Part shown: positions 20,521-33,372 of the stretch, piece after piece
Numbering within the stretch: position 1 is the first letter of the stretch
Layout of the letters: each line of letters opens with the position of its first letter
Assembly (NCBI GenBank): GCA_965644295.1
Contig: CBFFRP010000076.1
Location: 1 to 64,000 of the forward strand
DNA length: 64,000 nucleotides
Origin: Paraphysomonas bandaiensis
Lineage: Eukaryota > Chrysophyceae
Direction: 5' to 3'
Made by a program: the position numbers and the translations under genes
The notes under the pieces: generated by a model
The model's database searches: none
Told to the model about the DNA's origin: nothing
The model's input: the letters and a program-made list of their open reading frames with translations, nothing else

Positions 20521-23431
20521 ATGATTGTTACCTCTCTACTTGTTTGGGTATTCTCCTGCACTGGACTAATCGTTGAAGCCTTTCCAGAACAGAGCAGTGC
20601 GTTATTTGAGAAAAATAAGGAGTTCACTGTTTTCACAGCCAATAGTAATGGACCTGTATTTGGCTCTGAACAGTGCACAATTTTGGAGGGTGCGCCCTCT
20701 GGAAATAAGAAGCTTTACTTCGAACAAGGAATCGTTCAATTGACAAGAGATGCCACTGGAAGCACTCTCAGCGCACGGATTAAGTCTGTACTACTTCGCG
20801 GTGGCCTTAGTCGCAAACGAACCACTATTAGCTTTGCATTTAGCGATTCCCATGACGAGGTGATATTCAAATATTCACAGAGTTTGTACAGCGACTCTGA
20901 GTACATCGCGATATCTGGGAACGACAAAAAGTTTAAAGCCTCCAATGGCCTGATTCATGTTAACTTTGATGTTCTTGTGCACATAGACCTTTTTAATTTA
21001 CCAGTCAGTAGTGGCACGAACTCCAGCATTGCCTTAACCCCTGGCGAATCGTATTATTTTGAGCTACAAATATTGGAAGATGCGAGGGAAGGGCGAGATC
21101 CAGGACTCGTAGAATGTGTGCGTGTGGCAGGTGTGTATACTGGACTTGAATCGGACTGTCCGCCCATATCAAACGCATCTACTCCAACTATACACAATGA
21201 TTACATAACCAATGTGTATAATATATTGGCGTCGAATTCGTCGAATAAGGTGGCGTACAACGTAAGAGACTTTGGTGCCGTTGGAGATGGAAACACAGAT
21301 GACACTTTTTCAATACAAAATTCCATTTATGCTGCAGCAGAGTCTGGTGGGGAGGTGCAATTTCCCGAAGGGAGGTACTACACAACTTCTCCTATTTACC
21401 TTCCGAGTGGTGTTACGATATCTGGACAAGGACAAGGGGCCAACCCTCGCGACATGAGTGGGCTACTTGGAACAGTGCTTATGTACAGGGGCTATGAGTA
21501 CGCACTCGTACTTGAAGGAGACTTGATTACGGTGCAAAATATGGCAATATATGACGCAGGTACGTGGAGCCTCTCTCACATCGTGTATATTTTTAAGCTT
21601 CTTTGTAGGCATTAACGGTGGCACTGCGTCTGGTGGAATTTTACTTAATGCTAATGGCCGATACCTCGAGAGTATACAATTTCGAGGTGTGCTTGTATAT
21701 CGGTTCACTAATGGAACGGGGCTGAAGTTTTGGGCTGATAACGGCGGTGCAGTGACATACTCGTCATTTTATGACGTTCGAATTAGGTATATTTATGTCC
21801 GTGTGATGAGTATCGCTATATCGATTAGCACGAACAGCACTAGCTAAAGAAATAGCAGTACTATCAGCGCTCAGTAGATTTATGTAGTTAGGTACTTAAC
21901 TGACTTGAAAAATTGTGTATATAATTTTAGGTAGACATTTTCGTTGTGGTGCTATGTAATGCTTTGTAATATTGTCAGGAACGCCAAAGTAGGAATGCAC
22001 CTCCATGCCACAGGGACTGCAAGCTCATTCATCAACAGTAACAGTTTCTACCGAGGTGCAATATCCGGAGGAGGATTCGACTACGGTTTGAAACTGGAGG
22101 GACCAGGTGACTGTTACTCTCTATCTCGATTTGTATCTTGATTTTATTCTCTGATATACCGCAATGTATTCATATGAAAAATTGAATATACATATATGAG
22201 TTATGCGCTTCTAAAATGTTGATGGTTCAGAAGTTTTATCGTTGGATAATTTTATTTTCTAGGTGCTGTTAATAATAACAATTTCTATGGAATCGTCATT
22301 GAGCCGTATACATCAACCTATGGACACTTGTATGTGACAGGTGCCATGAGTCAAATCAATGGACACCACATCCGCATTGAGGCGCTGCATCAGCCAGAGT
22401 CTACTCCAATGATTTACTTCTCTTCAGAAACATATGGCTCGTCGTTGTCTGGTTTGTTTTCGCATGGATTGATAGATGTGAATCGCCTTGCTCATGACGT
22501 GGACATTGCCACTGGAAAGTATGTAGGTGCAAGTTATTCTAACAACAACGAATTCTCTAATGGGGGCTTCCGTGGCGTAGTTCCCAATGATGGGGCATAT
22601 GGTATACCCGAATGGTCCCTGACTACAATTCCATCCAGTAGTGCAGATATGGTAAATATATCTGTCAGAAATGAGCGGCAAATCATTGGCGAGCATAATG
22701 TTATCCGTATTTTGATTCCACCCTCTACTTCTGTAATTTTTGAACCGGCTAACGCCCCTCAGCCAGCTGTTGCATCTTTGTATCGCACAGCGTCTTTTGG
22801 AATGTATGTCCGATACTCTGACGTCCTTATGCATACACACAGTAGTGTTTATGCTACCTTTGACACCAGTGAATCAGCAGTAACAACTTCTCAGGTTCAT
22901 CCTGGTGACATAGAGTGGGTATTCGTAAGCATGATTGGCCTCATACCCGAATCAGCATCTCAGCTATCTATTTATCCCCGATTTTATTTTGAAAACACCG
23001 ACAGCACTTTATACACTGAATTAGAGGTTACACTACCATCCTTCTCGTGGGGAGAGAAGAGTCCTGAACCGGAAAGTGGTGCAATACGCGAATCTGGAGG
23101 GAAGATGTTCGGTACTTTGTCCACAGCGGTAGTGCGGCAGACAGTTCCACCCCCATCATCTAATTATTATATTTTGCCCAAAGATGGGAATGTTTTCATA
23201 TTCACAAGTGCTTATACGTACCCAACGATATCTCGCATCAATTACAGTGGGACAGATAGATTTCCTGAAGGCACAGTGATTACTCTCCTCTTTATGGTAT
23301 CCGGTGTCAGCGTCAGTGATAGTGTGTACGTGAATATACGATCAGGCTTCACGAGCACAAGTCATTGCTCAATCACTCTATTAGCCTTAGATTCTGGTAC
23401 ATGGGTTGAATTGGGTAGAGATGGTGTTTAA
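20521..23431 (+). CDS. Secreted pectate-lyase-fold (beta-helix) protein
   Basis: Exons 20521-21559, 21609-21786, 21979-22106 and 22263-23431 join in frame to 837 residues. ATG 20521 opens a signal peptide (MIVTSLLVWVFSCTGLIVEA). Residues about 20-235 form an N-terminal domain I do not recognise. A Pectate_lyase_3-type beta-helix follows with the hallmark VRDFGAVGDGNTDDT (about 250-265) and EGRYYTTSPIYLPSGVTISGQG. It continues through exons 2-4 with NGG/NNNNFYG turns. A beta-rich C-terminal region of about 250 residues completes the protein. Relatives include GH55 glucanases, GH28-like enzymes and phage tailspikes, so a polysaccharide is the likely substrate or ligand, but catalytic residues cannot be assigned. 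N-glycosylation sequons are frequent. A secreted or digestive-vacuole location is inferred. Confidence 0.82.
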
Positions 23432-23764
23432 TTAAAACTATATCTCTGTGTAAGGCACTTGCACAAGGGCGATTTAACACGTGTTGATATACGCAACACA
23501 AGTATGCGCAATGCAATAAGTCACTGATGTTTAACTAATTATATATATTATGTGAAGTATTCTTTTGTAGTTTACAACCAGCTGAAATAATGAAGTTATC
23601 CTCGATGCGAAATTTCATTAAGTAGTGTAACTTAAACAGCATTGCTACTAGTAGTGAATGTCTTATTATTTGAACTAGGCGTTTATTATTATGGTTAGTG
23701 CTTAACAAAGTCGGATTTGCAATTTTTCGTGGCGTTCTGGGGGATATATTGAAAGTCTATATAT
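23432..23764. other. Intergenic, nothing recognised
   Basis: 3' flank of the beta-helix gene, AT-rich, ending in a duplicated TATATATTGAAAGTCT just before the next repeat. Confidence 0.4.
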
Positions 23765-23955
23765 TGAAAGTCTTATTATTAGCAATAGGCGTTAAAAACC
23801 TGCACCAAACTTAGTAGCTAGAGGAATGCTAGACAAACTAGTTAGACATCTACCTGTAACTATGATCAGTACACACATTTTTTATCCTACTATTCAACGC
23901 TACGGAAGCTGCTTGTGCGTCGCCGCAAGCACCAAGGTGCGACCACTTCCGCTCT
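23765..23955 (-). repeat. LINE-like 3' tail copy (about 190 bp)
   Basis: It runs, on the minus strand, from CGGAAGTGGTCGCACCTTGG through the GTGCTTGCGGCGACGCACAA hairpin-like stretch to GCTAATAATAAGACTTTCAA. This matches 17700-17880, 25016-25195 and 36325-36514. Confidence 0.8.
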
Positions 23956-23974
23956 GAGTTCTTAAGGTGAACAT

Positions 23975-24075
23975 CCTGGATGCTTAACTTCAGCAGGCAG
24001 CCCAATACCCCGGTTACCCTTGAGGTGGGCCCTGTCCCGGATGCCCTTGAGGTGAGCCCATTCCCGGATGCCTGT
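23975..24075. repeat. GGATGCC short-repeat block
   Basis: Tandem-like CCCGGATGCCCTTGAGGTGA units with AGCAGGCAGCCCAATACCCC, shared with 16560-16640 and inverted at about 10630-10680. Confidence 0.65.
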
Positions 24076-24103
24076 TTATTCGTCAGGGCCCAAAGAAATC
24101 TAC

Positions 24104-24378
24104 ACAAGTGACACTTATTGGTGTACCTTGTACCACACAAGCATTCAGCTATGAGTGGGCAAAAGAATATCTGCTGACTATATGTTTGCGGCTCACGTTA
24201 ATTTCCCAGAGAGAATCTCTCTGGTACTTATCCCCCAGAACACCACGAAAAGGTGCGACTTTGTTGAGGATTCTGGGAATAAGTACCGGAGATATTCTCC
24301 CGGAACTAGTGTGAGCCGCATATATAGCCAAAACTACTTGTGTGGTACAAGAGACATCAATTAGTGTCACTTGGACCT
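24104..24378. mobile_element. Foldback (palindromic) element
   Basis: The two halves are inverted copies. Outer arms are AAGTGACACT..TTG.TGT and its inverse ending AGTGTCACTT; next comes CTTGTACCACACAAG / CTTGTGTGGTACAAG; inner arms are TATATGCGGCTCACGTTA / TAGTGTGAGCCGCATATA; then the CCCAGAGAGAATCTCTCTGG and CTTATCCCCCAGAACACCAC region pairs with its inverse. The transcript would fold into one long hairpin. A partial copy is at 10420-10590. Confidence 0.8.
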
Positions 24379-24444
24379 TGAATAAACAAAATCATCCTGG
24401 AATGGGCCCACCTCAAGGGCATTCAGGGTATTGGTGGGATACCT

Positions 24445-24900
24445 TAAAGACAGAGAGCGAAAGTGGTTGCGGTGACGCACAAGCAACTTTGTAGCGCCAA
24501 ATAGAAGAATACTTGAGTTAAACACTAGTTCGTTAAATTGTTTTGCTACATTAGTTCTGACTCTTAGACGCACATTAAGTCGAGGTAATACCAGTAATAC
24601 CAAAACCTGGTAAAGCGGTTTATTTCACCAGGTTTCATAATAAGTTATATTATTTACTGTAATTTGTATCTCTGAAAGGTTAAAGATAAAGAAAAAATCG
24701 CAATTATAGTTGTTATTAGAGAAGTATTTATTGCGTTACAAGTTGGCCCTGCTACTTGTGTTTTGTACTATCATATTCTCATATAGCTACATTTGCCTCT
24801 CTTAAGATTGCAAACGCTCCAACCGAATAGCCTAATTTTGGATACATTGCCTACGTATATATAGCTACTTCCACCACCGCTACATGTAATAGCACCGCTA
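24445..24900. repeat. Dispersed repeat, copy 2 of the roughly 430-bp pair
   Basis: Counterpart of 10680-11110 in the same orientation, with a short duplicated AATACC insertion and a few substitutions. In both places it lies close to a foldback-element copy, suggesting duplication of a composite unit. Confidence 0.8.
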
Positions 24901-25009
24901 CTACTTATAGCTTATAGTAGTAATAATAGTACCTAATTATATGTGTCGAGTCAAAACCTGTAATCTACATCACAGAATAATGTAGATGGTTTTTGGTTAT
25001 ATAATATAT

Positions 25010-25197
25010 ATTGAAAGTCTTTTTATTTATAGCAATAGGCGTTAAAAACTCGTTCCGATATGGTGGCTAGTTGAATGCTAGATCTACTAGTTAGACCTTT
25101 ACCCATAACTAATCAGCACAAATTCTATTATCCTACTATTTAGCGCTACAGAAGCTGCTTGTGCGTCGCCGCAAACACCAAGGTGCAACCTGGTTAT
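25010..25197 (-). repeat. LINE-like 3' tail copy
   Basis: Same 190-bp tail as at 23765-23955, preceded on the plus strand by ATATATTGAAAGTCTTTT. More diverged (CAAACACCAAGGTGCAACC in place of CAAGCACCAAGGTGCGACC). Confidence 0.78.
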
Positions 25198-26220
25198 ATA
25201 TATAGATCCACACTTTATTTTTTGTTTACCAATTTTGAAAATCTTTTGGCATTAAAAAAAGCATGATAAGTTTCAAGGGGATTGTAGTTTGTAGTTTTTT
25301 AGTGTTCATCTACTACATAAACAGAATGTTTAAACAATGCCAAATGAGATTACCAGTAGTGCAAATAATAGCAAAAATAATGACAGAACACAGTTTTTAT
25401 AGGAACACCTCACCTAATCACGTTTTACCGCATCTCTGTATATAGTCACATCCATACCTTCTATATATACATGTAGTAGGCAGGACTATTTTATTTCATG
25501 GCACATTATTTTATCTTAAAGCCTACTCAAATTGTGATTTAATAATGATACGACGTATTTAAATGCAAAAGTCAAAATAATGTGATTGTCAGGATGAATT
25601 TCAAGCATCGTATAGTCGATGTTATAATATCACCTATACTGTTGATATTTCGATAAAAATATGATTGATGTTCAATTTATGACATAATAGTATGCAATGT
25701 GTTCTGTTGACTTTTTTGCTGATAGTAAGCAAGCAATTTTAAAGCTGTATTTCAGTTTGTCTAAACTACCTCATAGCCAGTCATTAATTTCATCTCATAC
25801 GTCTCTGACTACTGTATTATTCAAATAGTAACGGTTATAATTCAAATACCTTGAAAATTTCCAGCTTATAATTGCGCAAAATCGCAATACTCAACACACC
25901 AGGTTTCATAATCACATCGACTTGACGTGGTTAGAAGGATCTTATCCACATATATTATCTTCCTATAAGCCTACATATTATTATGTGCTCTTCGAGTAGA
26001 AGAACAAAGAAATATTTGTCTATAACTAGCATTATCACTTACTTTATTGAGTTCACACGTAAAAATGAAAAGGACTATAGTGTGCGCATCCAACATAAGT
26101 TAATATGTATTGCATGAAAACTCTCATTTCTACATCGTGTAAATAAATCTATTTCGACAATGAAGTGCTGCAGTAGTAGCATATCGATGAAAATATGTGT
26201 TTCCTAAATGCGTATGTTCT
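25198..26220. other. AT-rich intergenic DNA, no gene seen
   Basis: About 1 kb with no coding signal beyond a 60-codon frame at 25263 and no recognised repeat. Confidence 0.4.
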
Positions 26221-29200
26221 TCATGACGCAGGTGGTTCAGGTCGTGTAGCAATCCACCACAGGGTGTTGCTTCTGCTATGCCCATTACCCCCAGCCCCCT
26301 CAAAAGAATTCTCGCTCAATGCATTGACTCCCTTCCATGCTCCACGCCAATCCCCTGCTGTTGCTTGGGAGGCAAGAACAAGCACACTCCAACCCTCCGT
26401 TTGACAAGCTATATTAAATAATTTCACGCAATCAATAAACAGTATCAATATAAAGTATCAGTCGCATTACCTATATCAGACGAACAAGTTTCGTTAAACA
26501 CAGGAAGCATCTCCCGTATCCACTCCACATCATCTCTATCCTCCGATGCCACAGTAATTGGCAGCAACTGAGTAATTGGCGCATGATGATCATGAAAGCC
26601 AAACTATAGAAATACACTGACCTGAATGCCATAACTCTTCCAAGCCTCATTTCCAAACCATGTCTGTTCCTGTGCCAGCATACTCCACAACATTCCAACA
26701 ACTTTTGAAGTATAAACATCTGCATTAGACGGAAGTTAGTTTCAAAAACCCAGTAGCGCAGAACAGAAAGCGCACAAGAATATTATTGACACTATACACT
26801 GAAAATTGTCAATGGAATATCAATGCCACACACCTGGATATATCCTTGTGACACCTTTGGCACCAACAGAGCGGACATGCCAGTAGCTTTGAGCAGATCG
26901 AATCTCCGTGGCCAACAGTAGACGACCCATTTCATATACACGCTGACATACATCATACCGAACATTATCTTCTAGATTGGCTGACCCTGTAGAAATTTTT
27001 ACGGTTACGTACATTTATTACAACTACAAACATATCATGGTAGCTTGCATCGTGTATAATACCATAACAGCACAGTTACAACAAGTAATGTTGTCGCTAT
27101 TCGCATATTCTGCATCATTCATTACCACTGAAAACGGCAGAAGCCCCAAGGCCATACAAAGCCACAGCTTCATACGCAGCAATAGCTTCTGCAGAACTCT
27201 CTTGATTTCTTCCATTCGGGTAGGGTTCATCACCCAGTGTCACGATTCCACTTGCCCAACTAGAACCAAGATACCTACATCCCACCATGTTAGAAATCGC
27301 GTCTGAAACTTTTCGTAATTAATAATTTCTACAGAGTACAACAATTCAAATTGTAAATATCGCACCAATCTTTGTGTCTCCATGTTGGGAAGAACGGATC
27401 CTCATGAGATGGGTTGGCAATGTCTCGAATCATTACCAGGACACGGTCATGGTACTCTCGCACCCATGATGGCTCGAGCTTGGCAAGTACAGCAGCTGCG
27501 TATATGTGATATCCATAATGGAAGTGGTGATCGTTATAACTGCATACAGATTAGTAATTAATAAAAGTCATACAAGTTATATTTCCATAAATATATACTC
27601 ACAATCCTGATCCGAAATTCTGCCCGGGGTCTTCCAGGGTTGGGCATTGAGGGTAAGAATTGCGACACGAGTATGTTTCTGGCTCATAGTCACATCCACA
27701 CCCCACCAGCCCCCCCCATGTGTCATCATACACCAGAGCAGATAAGGAAGATCCGTTAAGCCACACCTCTGCGCTCTGTTTCAAGTGTTCCAAGGCAGAT
27801 ATATATAGGCTAGACACTCGCGGGTTTTCATCATCAGGTACATGAAATCCTGGGCAAAATATATACAACAAATCATATAACATGCTAGTTTGTGGACGAG
27901 AAATATACATACCAAGTTGATTAGCTATTATCAAAACACGGGCAAGTCTGGCGAGCATTTTTCCGCTGAAGTATGTGTCACCCGCGCCTTTCCTGTAGTT
28001 CAGCGGCAGTCGAAATGACAAGTCGTTTATAAGAGCGGATCGTATATCTTCCACCATTTCAGTGCGAATAGGGTTTTTCGCGTAATAGTTAACCTCATGC
28101 AGGGGTTCATGCATGTCCCATGAGTTACCAATAACAGGGCATGCTTGCCCATGAAGAGTTGGTACACAACCTACTGCTAGCACCTGAGCAACACAAAAAG
28201 GAGCCTAAAATAGAGTGTGTGCTGATGTACGTTCTACCTTATTAGTGGATCCAACTTTGGGGTGAATACGAGCCTAAATTACAAATCATATGAACACATA
28301 ATACAAATGTCTACAGGATGTTCACAACCTGATGATGAGGAAGTGCAAACATCAAAAGTTCTGACTCAGCTTCTCCGAAACTCGATAACTTCGGGTACTC
28401 AGGCGGACCAGAAGGGTTGACATCAGGATCATCGTACTCAAATCCCACACCACCCTTGGATAGTGATTTCTCTAAGCGCTCATGCCACGCCGACATGGTC
28501 GTGGGAGACCAGTCGAAGTGAAGATCCAACATTTCATCAGGCGTTTGTTCACTGGGAAAAGTAAAGCTCACATCAGCCCTACCTATACTGGTTATAAGTT
28601 GATGCTTGGCGCAAAAATAGAAGAAGTATACCTGTTGGAAACACATCTGCATGATCTCTCAGTACTTTCATAAATGCACTTTGATCTGTCGGGTGTTTGT
28701 CAGTGCAGTGAATACTGTTTACCCCATTTGTACAGTTGTTTCCAAGTGCTACACGTACTATTACACCAGGGTAAAAACTCTCTATTGAACGCAACTCAAA
28801 CGAGGCTTCTTGTGGAACATCTGGAAGAACCCCTGGTGGAAGGGTGGGGTCGGGCTGCGGCTCTCCAGTGGAAAAGCACACAAAACGCAATGGTTTGGAC
28901 ACAAACACCAGCCACGTAAAGTCACTTCTTTCAAATGTTATCTCTAGCTCTCTGTTGACAATAATGGGCTCAGGATTAACTGTATCGTTGCCACACTGCA
29001 ACCGTATATTGCCATCCACTAGAGGCAATGATGCAAGCGCCCGGCGGCCTATAATACGTGGCGAGGAGCGCACATACTCCATTGTCACGTATGGGGCTCC
29101 GCGGACTATATGGCTTCTCATTCCGCCACTAACTACCGACGTTTCTTCGTCTTCCACTCCATTAGAAGTACGATTTCTCATATCTTGATTCATGTAGTGC

Positions 29201-29802
29201 CACTCCAGTACTAACGAGAGACGTGAAGCAGCCGAATAAGGCACAACTTTGTGCTGCTCGTGAAACTGTTCTACTGCACCTATAGTCAAGGAATTCTCAT
29301 CCTCATACGTCATCATTACAGCACGGTCGTTGGCTTGTACATGCGGGCCATTCACTTCAATGCCGGGAATAATGCCACCAGTACCAAGAATATAAGGAAC
29401 TTGGAACACTTTGTTAGCTTTTCCTGTATTAGTTTTTCCAAGGATTAAATTTTGGCACCAACTGTTGGTCGGTAGAGGACGCGAGTTATCATACAGTCGC
29501 TCTAGTATCGGGCCTGGCATGCTACTATCGGGTCTGCCTATATCCAAAAACCCGATACTGCGCGGGTCCTCCACACTGTAAGGTTCACACACAGAGCTCC
29601 AGGCAGCCCGTTCATTGACATCGCTATGAGAGAATGAAACTAATGAATAGGAGCTGATTATGACCGTCAGGATCAGCACACCACAAGCCCAAAGATGAAT
29701 AGTCTTCCCACTGGTCTTCTCTCGTCCTCTATCCACTAACAGGGCATGTATGGGCAATGTCTTCCTCTGAAGAAGAGGTGATAGCTCATTGTTCCCTCTC
29801 AT
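26221..29802 (-). CDS. GH81 endo-beta-1,3-glucanase with N-terminal membrane anchor
   Basis: Hydrolyses beta-1,3-glucan (laminarin, callose, fungal wall). Eleven exons join in frame to about 957 residues: 28632-29802, 28329-28582, 28238-28273, 27913-28183, 27603-27849, 27366-27539, 27126-27274, 26834-26986, 26622-26719, 26471-26603, 26221-26408. GH81 blocks appear in order: PLPTNSWCQNLILG, VPYILG, YNDHHFHYGYHIYAAA, DWYLGSSWASG, NQESSAEAIAAYEA (with the family's catalytic Glu), a Q-L-L-P strand and a C-terminal SNTLWWIATRP. Instead of a cleaved signal it has a cytosolic tail of about 35 residues with the acidic-dileucine motif ELSPLL, then a membrane segment (about 37-56), so it is type II with a lumenal enzyme. 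Inferred location is the lysosome or phagosome. Confidence 0.92.
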
Positions 29803-31152
29803 AGCTGCAGACAGTCAGGAGGGTTGCGATATTCTGTAAGGGTTAGATGTCTGTTGGTAGCGACAGAAATGACATCAAATCATATCATAAGCGACAGGCT
29901 CCACTCATATATGTGTATTATATATGCACACCAGTGACGTAATTTCCTTAACAACTATGCAGAGTGGCATACACTGGCTGTAGTCTACGTATATATGGCA
30001 TCCACGTACTGATGTACAAAACCAAAACGAAAATCTCCATTTTACAGTACACCGGTACACGTACAGCAGTACACTGGACATTCAATGTACAGCCAGCTGA
30101 GCGTAGCGCTGCAATGTATAGTAATGGAACGAGCTAGACTGAGTCATGTGGTTCAAGAGTAAAGTACTCACTAATGGCGATGGTGAACCTATCAAATACA
30201 CTGTAGAAGCAAAAGATCTCTACGATATGAAGCTTCCTAGGACACAACTAGGGCAATCCTCTCTTTTCCGCTATCTCTATTGATGAAGACCGTCCCAATC
30301 ATATGAACTAAAGGAAAAGACGTGACGAAATTATTTCGGAATCTGAAGCTGAGACAAGCATCAGTTGACCATGTTGAGGTGGATAGTCAGTATTATATGA
30401 ATCCGGGAAAATATAAAGTCACCGTAAGTTCACAGGCATATCAGAATTACAAGAGTGCCCTCCGACGGCACTAATGTGACTGTCCAAGTCTGTTCAATAG
30501 AGGATTCAAGTGTAATCTATACATGCAGTCTTTTCCGGGAACATCATTATACAATATTAAAAGGCCACATTTAAGATAGGACAACAGGAGTGTGAAAAAT
30601 CAGTGCTAGTGCTAGTTATCGTATGACATGGCTACAGAGTGGCGTGCATATTACATTTGATTATATATGAATGTATTTCAATTTATCAGTGTTCACGATT
30701 GATATATATCGAATATTAATGAATACGACGTAATACGTACTCTAGTGATCATACTATATACCGTAATTTACATACTATTGATCATTTAGAAAAACATTAA
30801 CTACAGCTTCTAATTGCATACCAATAAAGCTGGGGTTTCCAAATGGAGTACAAAGTACAACATGTCACGGCGTCAACACCACACCAGCAAATTCGTATGG
30901 TAGTAACGTAGAGACATAATACGTTACAGCAATTTCTAAAAATCTTAGTTAAGTTAACTTCTTACAACGGACAGGAACTGTGATACCATAAAAATGGCAA
31001 CTAAATCCGAAGTTGTTGAATTACTTTGGAAAGTAATCATCACGTATACTAATTCCACTGTTAACCACATATAGTGTGACATCGATATTTGATATCATAC
31101 ACCCGAATTTTCTCGGCAGAACTTGCTAGTCGTTAAAATGCTTCCATGACTA
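29803..31152. other. Upstream region of the GH81 gene and intergenic DNA
   Basis: Near 30030-30090 lies a run of GTACAC/GTAC palindromes (CAGTACACCGGTACACGTAC) that may be promoter-associated. A 45-codon frame at 30148 is not supported as a gene. The rest, up to the kinase stop at 31153, shows nothing. Confidence 0.4.
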
Positions 31153-32843
31153 CTAGATGGCATTGTCGTCAGACGGATCTGCGAGGACAGCTGTTGTCCT
31201 TATCTCTTCAGCGAGAGCAGCAGTCGGGTCACGGGATTCAGTGTCGTCAGTATGAGAGTTACCATTGAGTTCACTATCCATTGCTTTAGACTCCTCGGCT
31301 GGCAACGTGAATTCTGCGTTATTGGTATCAATATATATCCATTGCAATAATGCATTATCATAAACACCTCATTCAAGACAAAAATACATCTAGAGATCTA
31401 GTCCTACCTTTAGACTCCTCAGTGCCACTCGCTTCCGTAGCTGGTAGATCTTGGGATTTACTTTCGCCCCCAAACATGGCATTCATTCGGTTAATTGCAA
31501 TGACAGCGTTGGCAGCCGCTCTCAATCTCTTAAGGCGCTGATACTTTCGAAGACTGGCGAGACTATCGTTCAGACTATGCTGGGCCAGCTCAGAACCATC
31601 TCGTGTGATCTGCAGATACACCGCAAGCCGAATTAGAAAATAAAACTTCTACAAGTACAAGAAAATATAGCGAAAGCACAGTAGATCATGGCGCACATAG
31701 CAGTATGGGTGAAATTCGTACCCATGGGTGGCTCAACACTTGGTCTACGGTGAGTCTCTTTGTGGCATCTATTTCGAGCATTCCACGAATAAGATCTTTC
31801 GCTTCTTCGGTTACCGAGGACCAATACTGCTCGTGAAAATCATATTGAGCCTTTTTTATCTTGCGGAACATCTTCTTTTGGTTTTCGTCATCGAATGGAG
31901 GATATCCACCAAGCAACACAAACATAATCACACCTACAAACATGTCAGTTCCAGCACAGTCATACCCATACAACTAGAAATGCTACAGTATCAATACCAC
32001 CCCATTAGCAAAGACATGACTTTCATACTTACCCATCGACCACATATCAACTGAAATGTCGTACGCCTTGCCGGTGATGATTTCTGGTGCGACGTAGTGT
32101 GGAGTACCCAACTGAGTCCTCAGTGCACTCTGACCGGCCCCCTTTATGGCAAATCCGAAGTCTGCAATTTTTAAATTTAAATCGTTCTCATCGCTACTTG
32201 TCAACAGCAGGTTTTCTGGCTTCAAATCTCGGTGGGCGATTCCTCTATCGTGGCAGTACTTCAGTGCCTCACACACGACGCGGACGACATCTCTGGCCTC
32301 TTTCTCGTTGAAAGATGTTTTCTTTACGAGGCGGTCGAAAAGCTCACCTCCTCGGACAAACTCAAGAACCACATAGAAATGTTTTTTCTCTTCAAAGAAA
32401 TCAAACATCCTGACAATGTTGTCGTGCTCAAGGGAACGCAGAATCTCAACCTCTGATCTTAGAGCCTTCTCGTCATCTGGAGGTATACCAAAGCGATCGA
32501 TAATTTTAACAGCCACCTCTTGGCCGTTTTCTTTGTGTACCGCTCTGTGGACAATAGAAAACGCACCCTCTCCGAGCTGCGAGTGTGGTCAGACAAACAT
32601 AACTTAGAGGGCGATGCAGAACCTTTTCACCCTGCTGGTATACACTGCGAAACTTCGGTTTAGCGTTCTCTATATCACCAGGAGCCTTTGGTGTCTTCTT
32701 AGTGTTCTTCTTATTCGTCTTATTCTTCGTCGACCCCTTTGTATCTGCTGCCTTTGCTTTATTGTTGTCGTCACTCTGTTATCATATGTATGACTCAAAC
32801 TATGATGATGTATATATAAAACACTCACCCAAGTGCAACCCAT
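31153..32843 (-). CDS. CaMK-family Ser/Thr kinase, paralogue A
   Basis: Six exons: 32829-32843, 32623-32775, 32033-32576, 31722-31933, 31408-31609, 31153-31313; 428 residues. It starts MGCTW, a dual myristoylation (Gly2) and palmitoylation (Cys3) signal. A Lys/Thr-rich linker precedes the kinase domain, which begins at about residue 57 with LGEGAFSIV. VAIK-type Lys80, HRDLKPEN, ADFGFA, an APE motif and GGYPPFDDENQ are all present, so it should be active. Behind the kinase lies the RKYQRLKRLRAAANAVIAI helix, like the autoinhibitory/calmodulin-binding segment of CaMKI. There are no EF hands, so it is a CaMK rather than a CDPK. An acidic tail of about 55 residues is absent from its neighbour. 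It is head-to-head with paralogue B, 529 bp apart. Confidence 0.93.
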
Positions 32844-33372
32844 ACTCGACAAGTGCTGTGCTAAAATTACTAATATCTCAAGTTACTGTAATATGTATGC
32901 TTCTGGCGCTTTGGATATAGCGGAATGTAGAGTGTTTATGAAGATAGCGTGCGTTGAATATGGCTATGGTACAGTATACCGTATATAGAAACATTGCACC
33001 TGGATGCCCTCAAGCCCTTGCAGTATCCTGAACAGATTCTAAGCGTTCCGGTATCACCGTCCTGTGGCCATGAAAGTACCCTTTTTTACCCTCGCTCGTA
33101 GTTTACCACTCAGTTTAATATCAGCGATTTCAGTTTGCAAACTAACCATTGAAGATACGGCCCGTTGTATCCATATCTATCTATGTATACTGGACTGTGG
33201 TATGATGCTGTAGTATGGTGTAGTTAGTTATATGTGGTGGAATACTAACGTAAATAGCTGTCTCCTTTCATAAGACGCTCGAGTGTGGAGTTGGGTTTAA
33301 GTCGAAAAGGAAGGCTGACTATAACACACCTAGAAATCGTCACTTTAGATACAAGTTCATATAACGGACGAT
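32844..33372. promoter_or_regulatory. Shared upstream region of the two kinase genes
   Basis: 529 bp between divergent ATGs. It contains GGTACAGTATACCGTATATA near 32965, one of the GTATAC-type palindromes seen in other divergent gaps. Co-regulation is an inference. Confidence 0.45.

Noticed and set aside
30148-30284. 45-codon frame upstream of the GH81 gene
   Set aside because: Too short, with no continuation through plausible splice sites.
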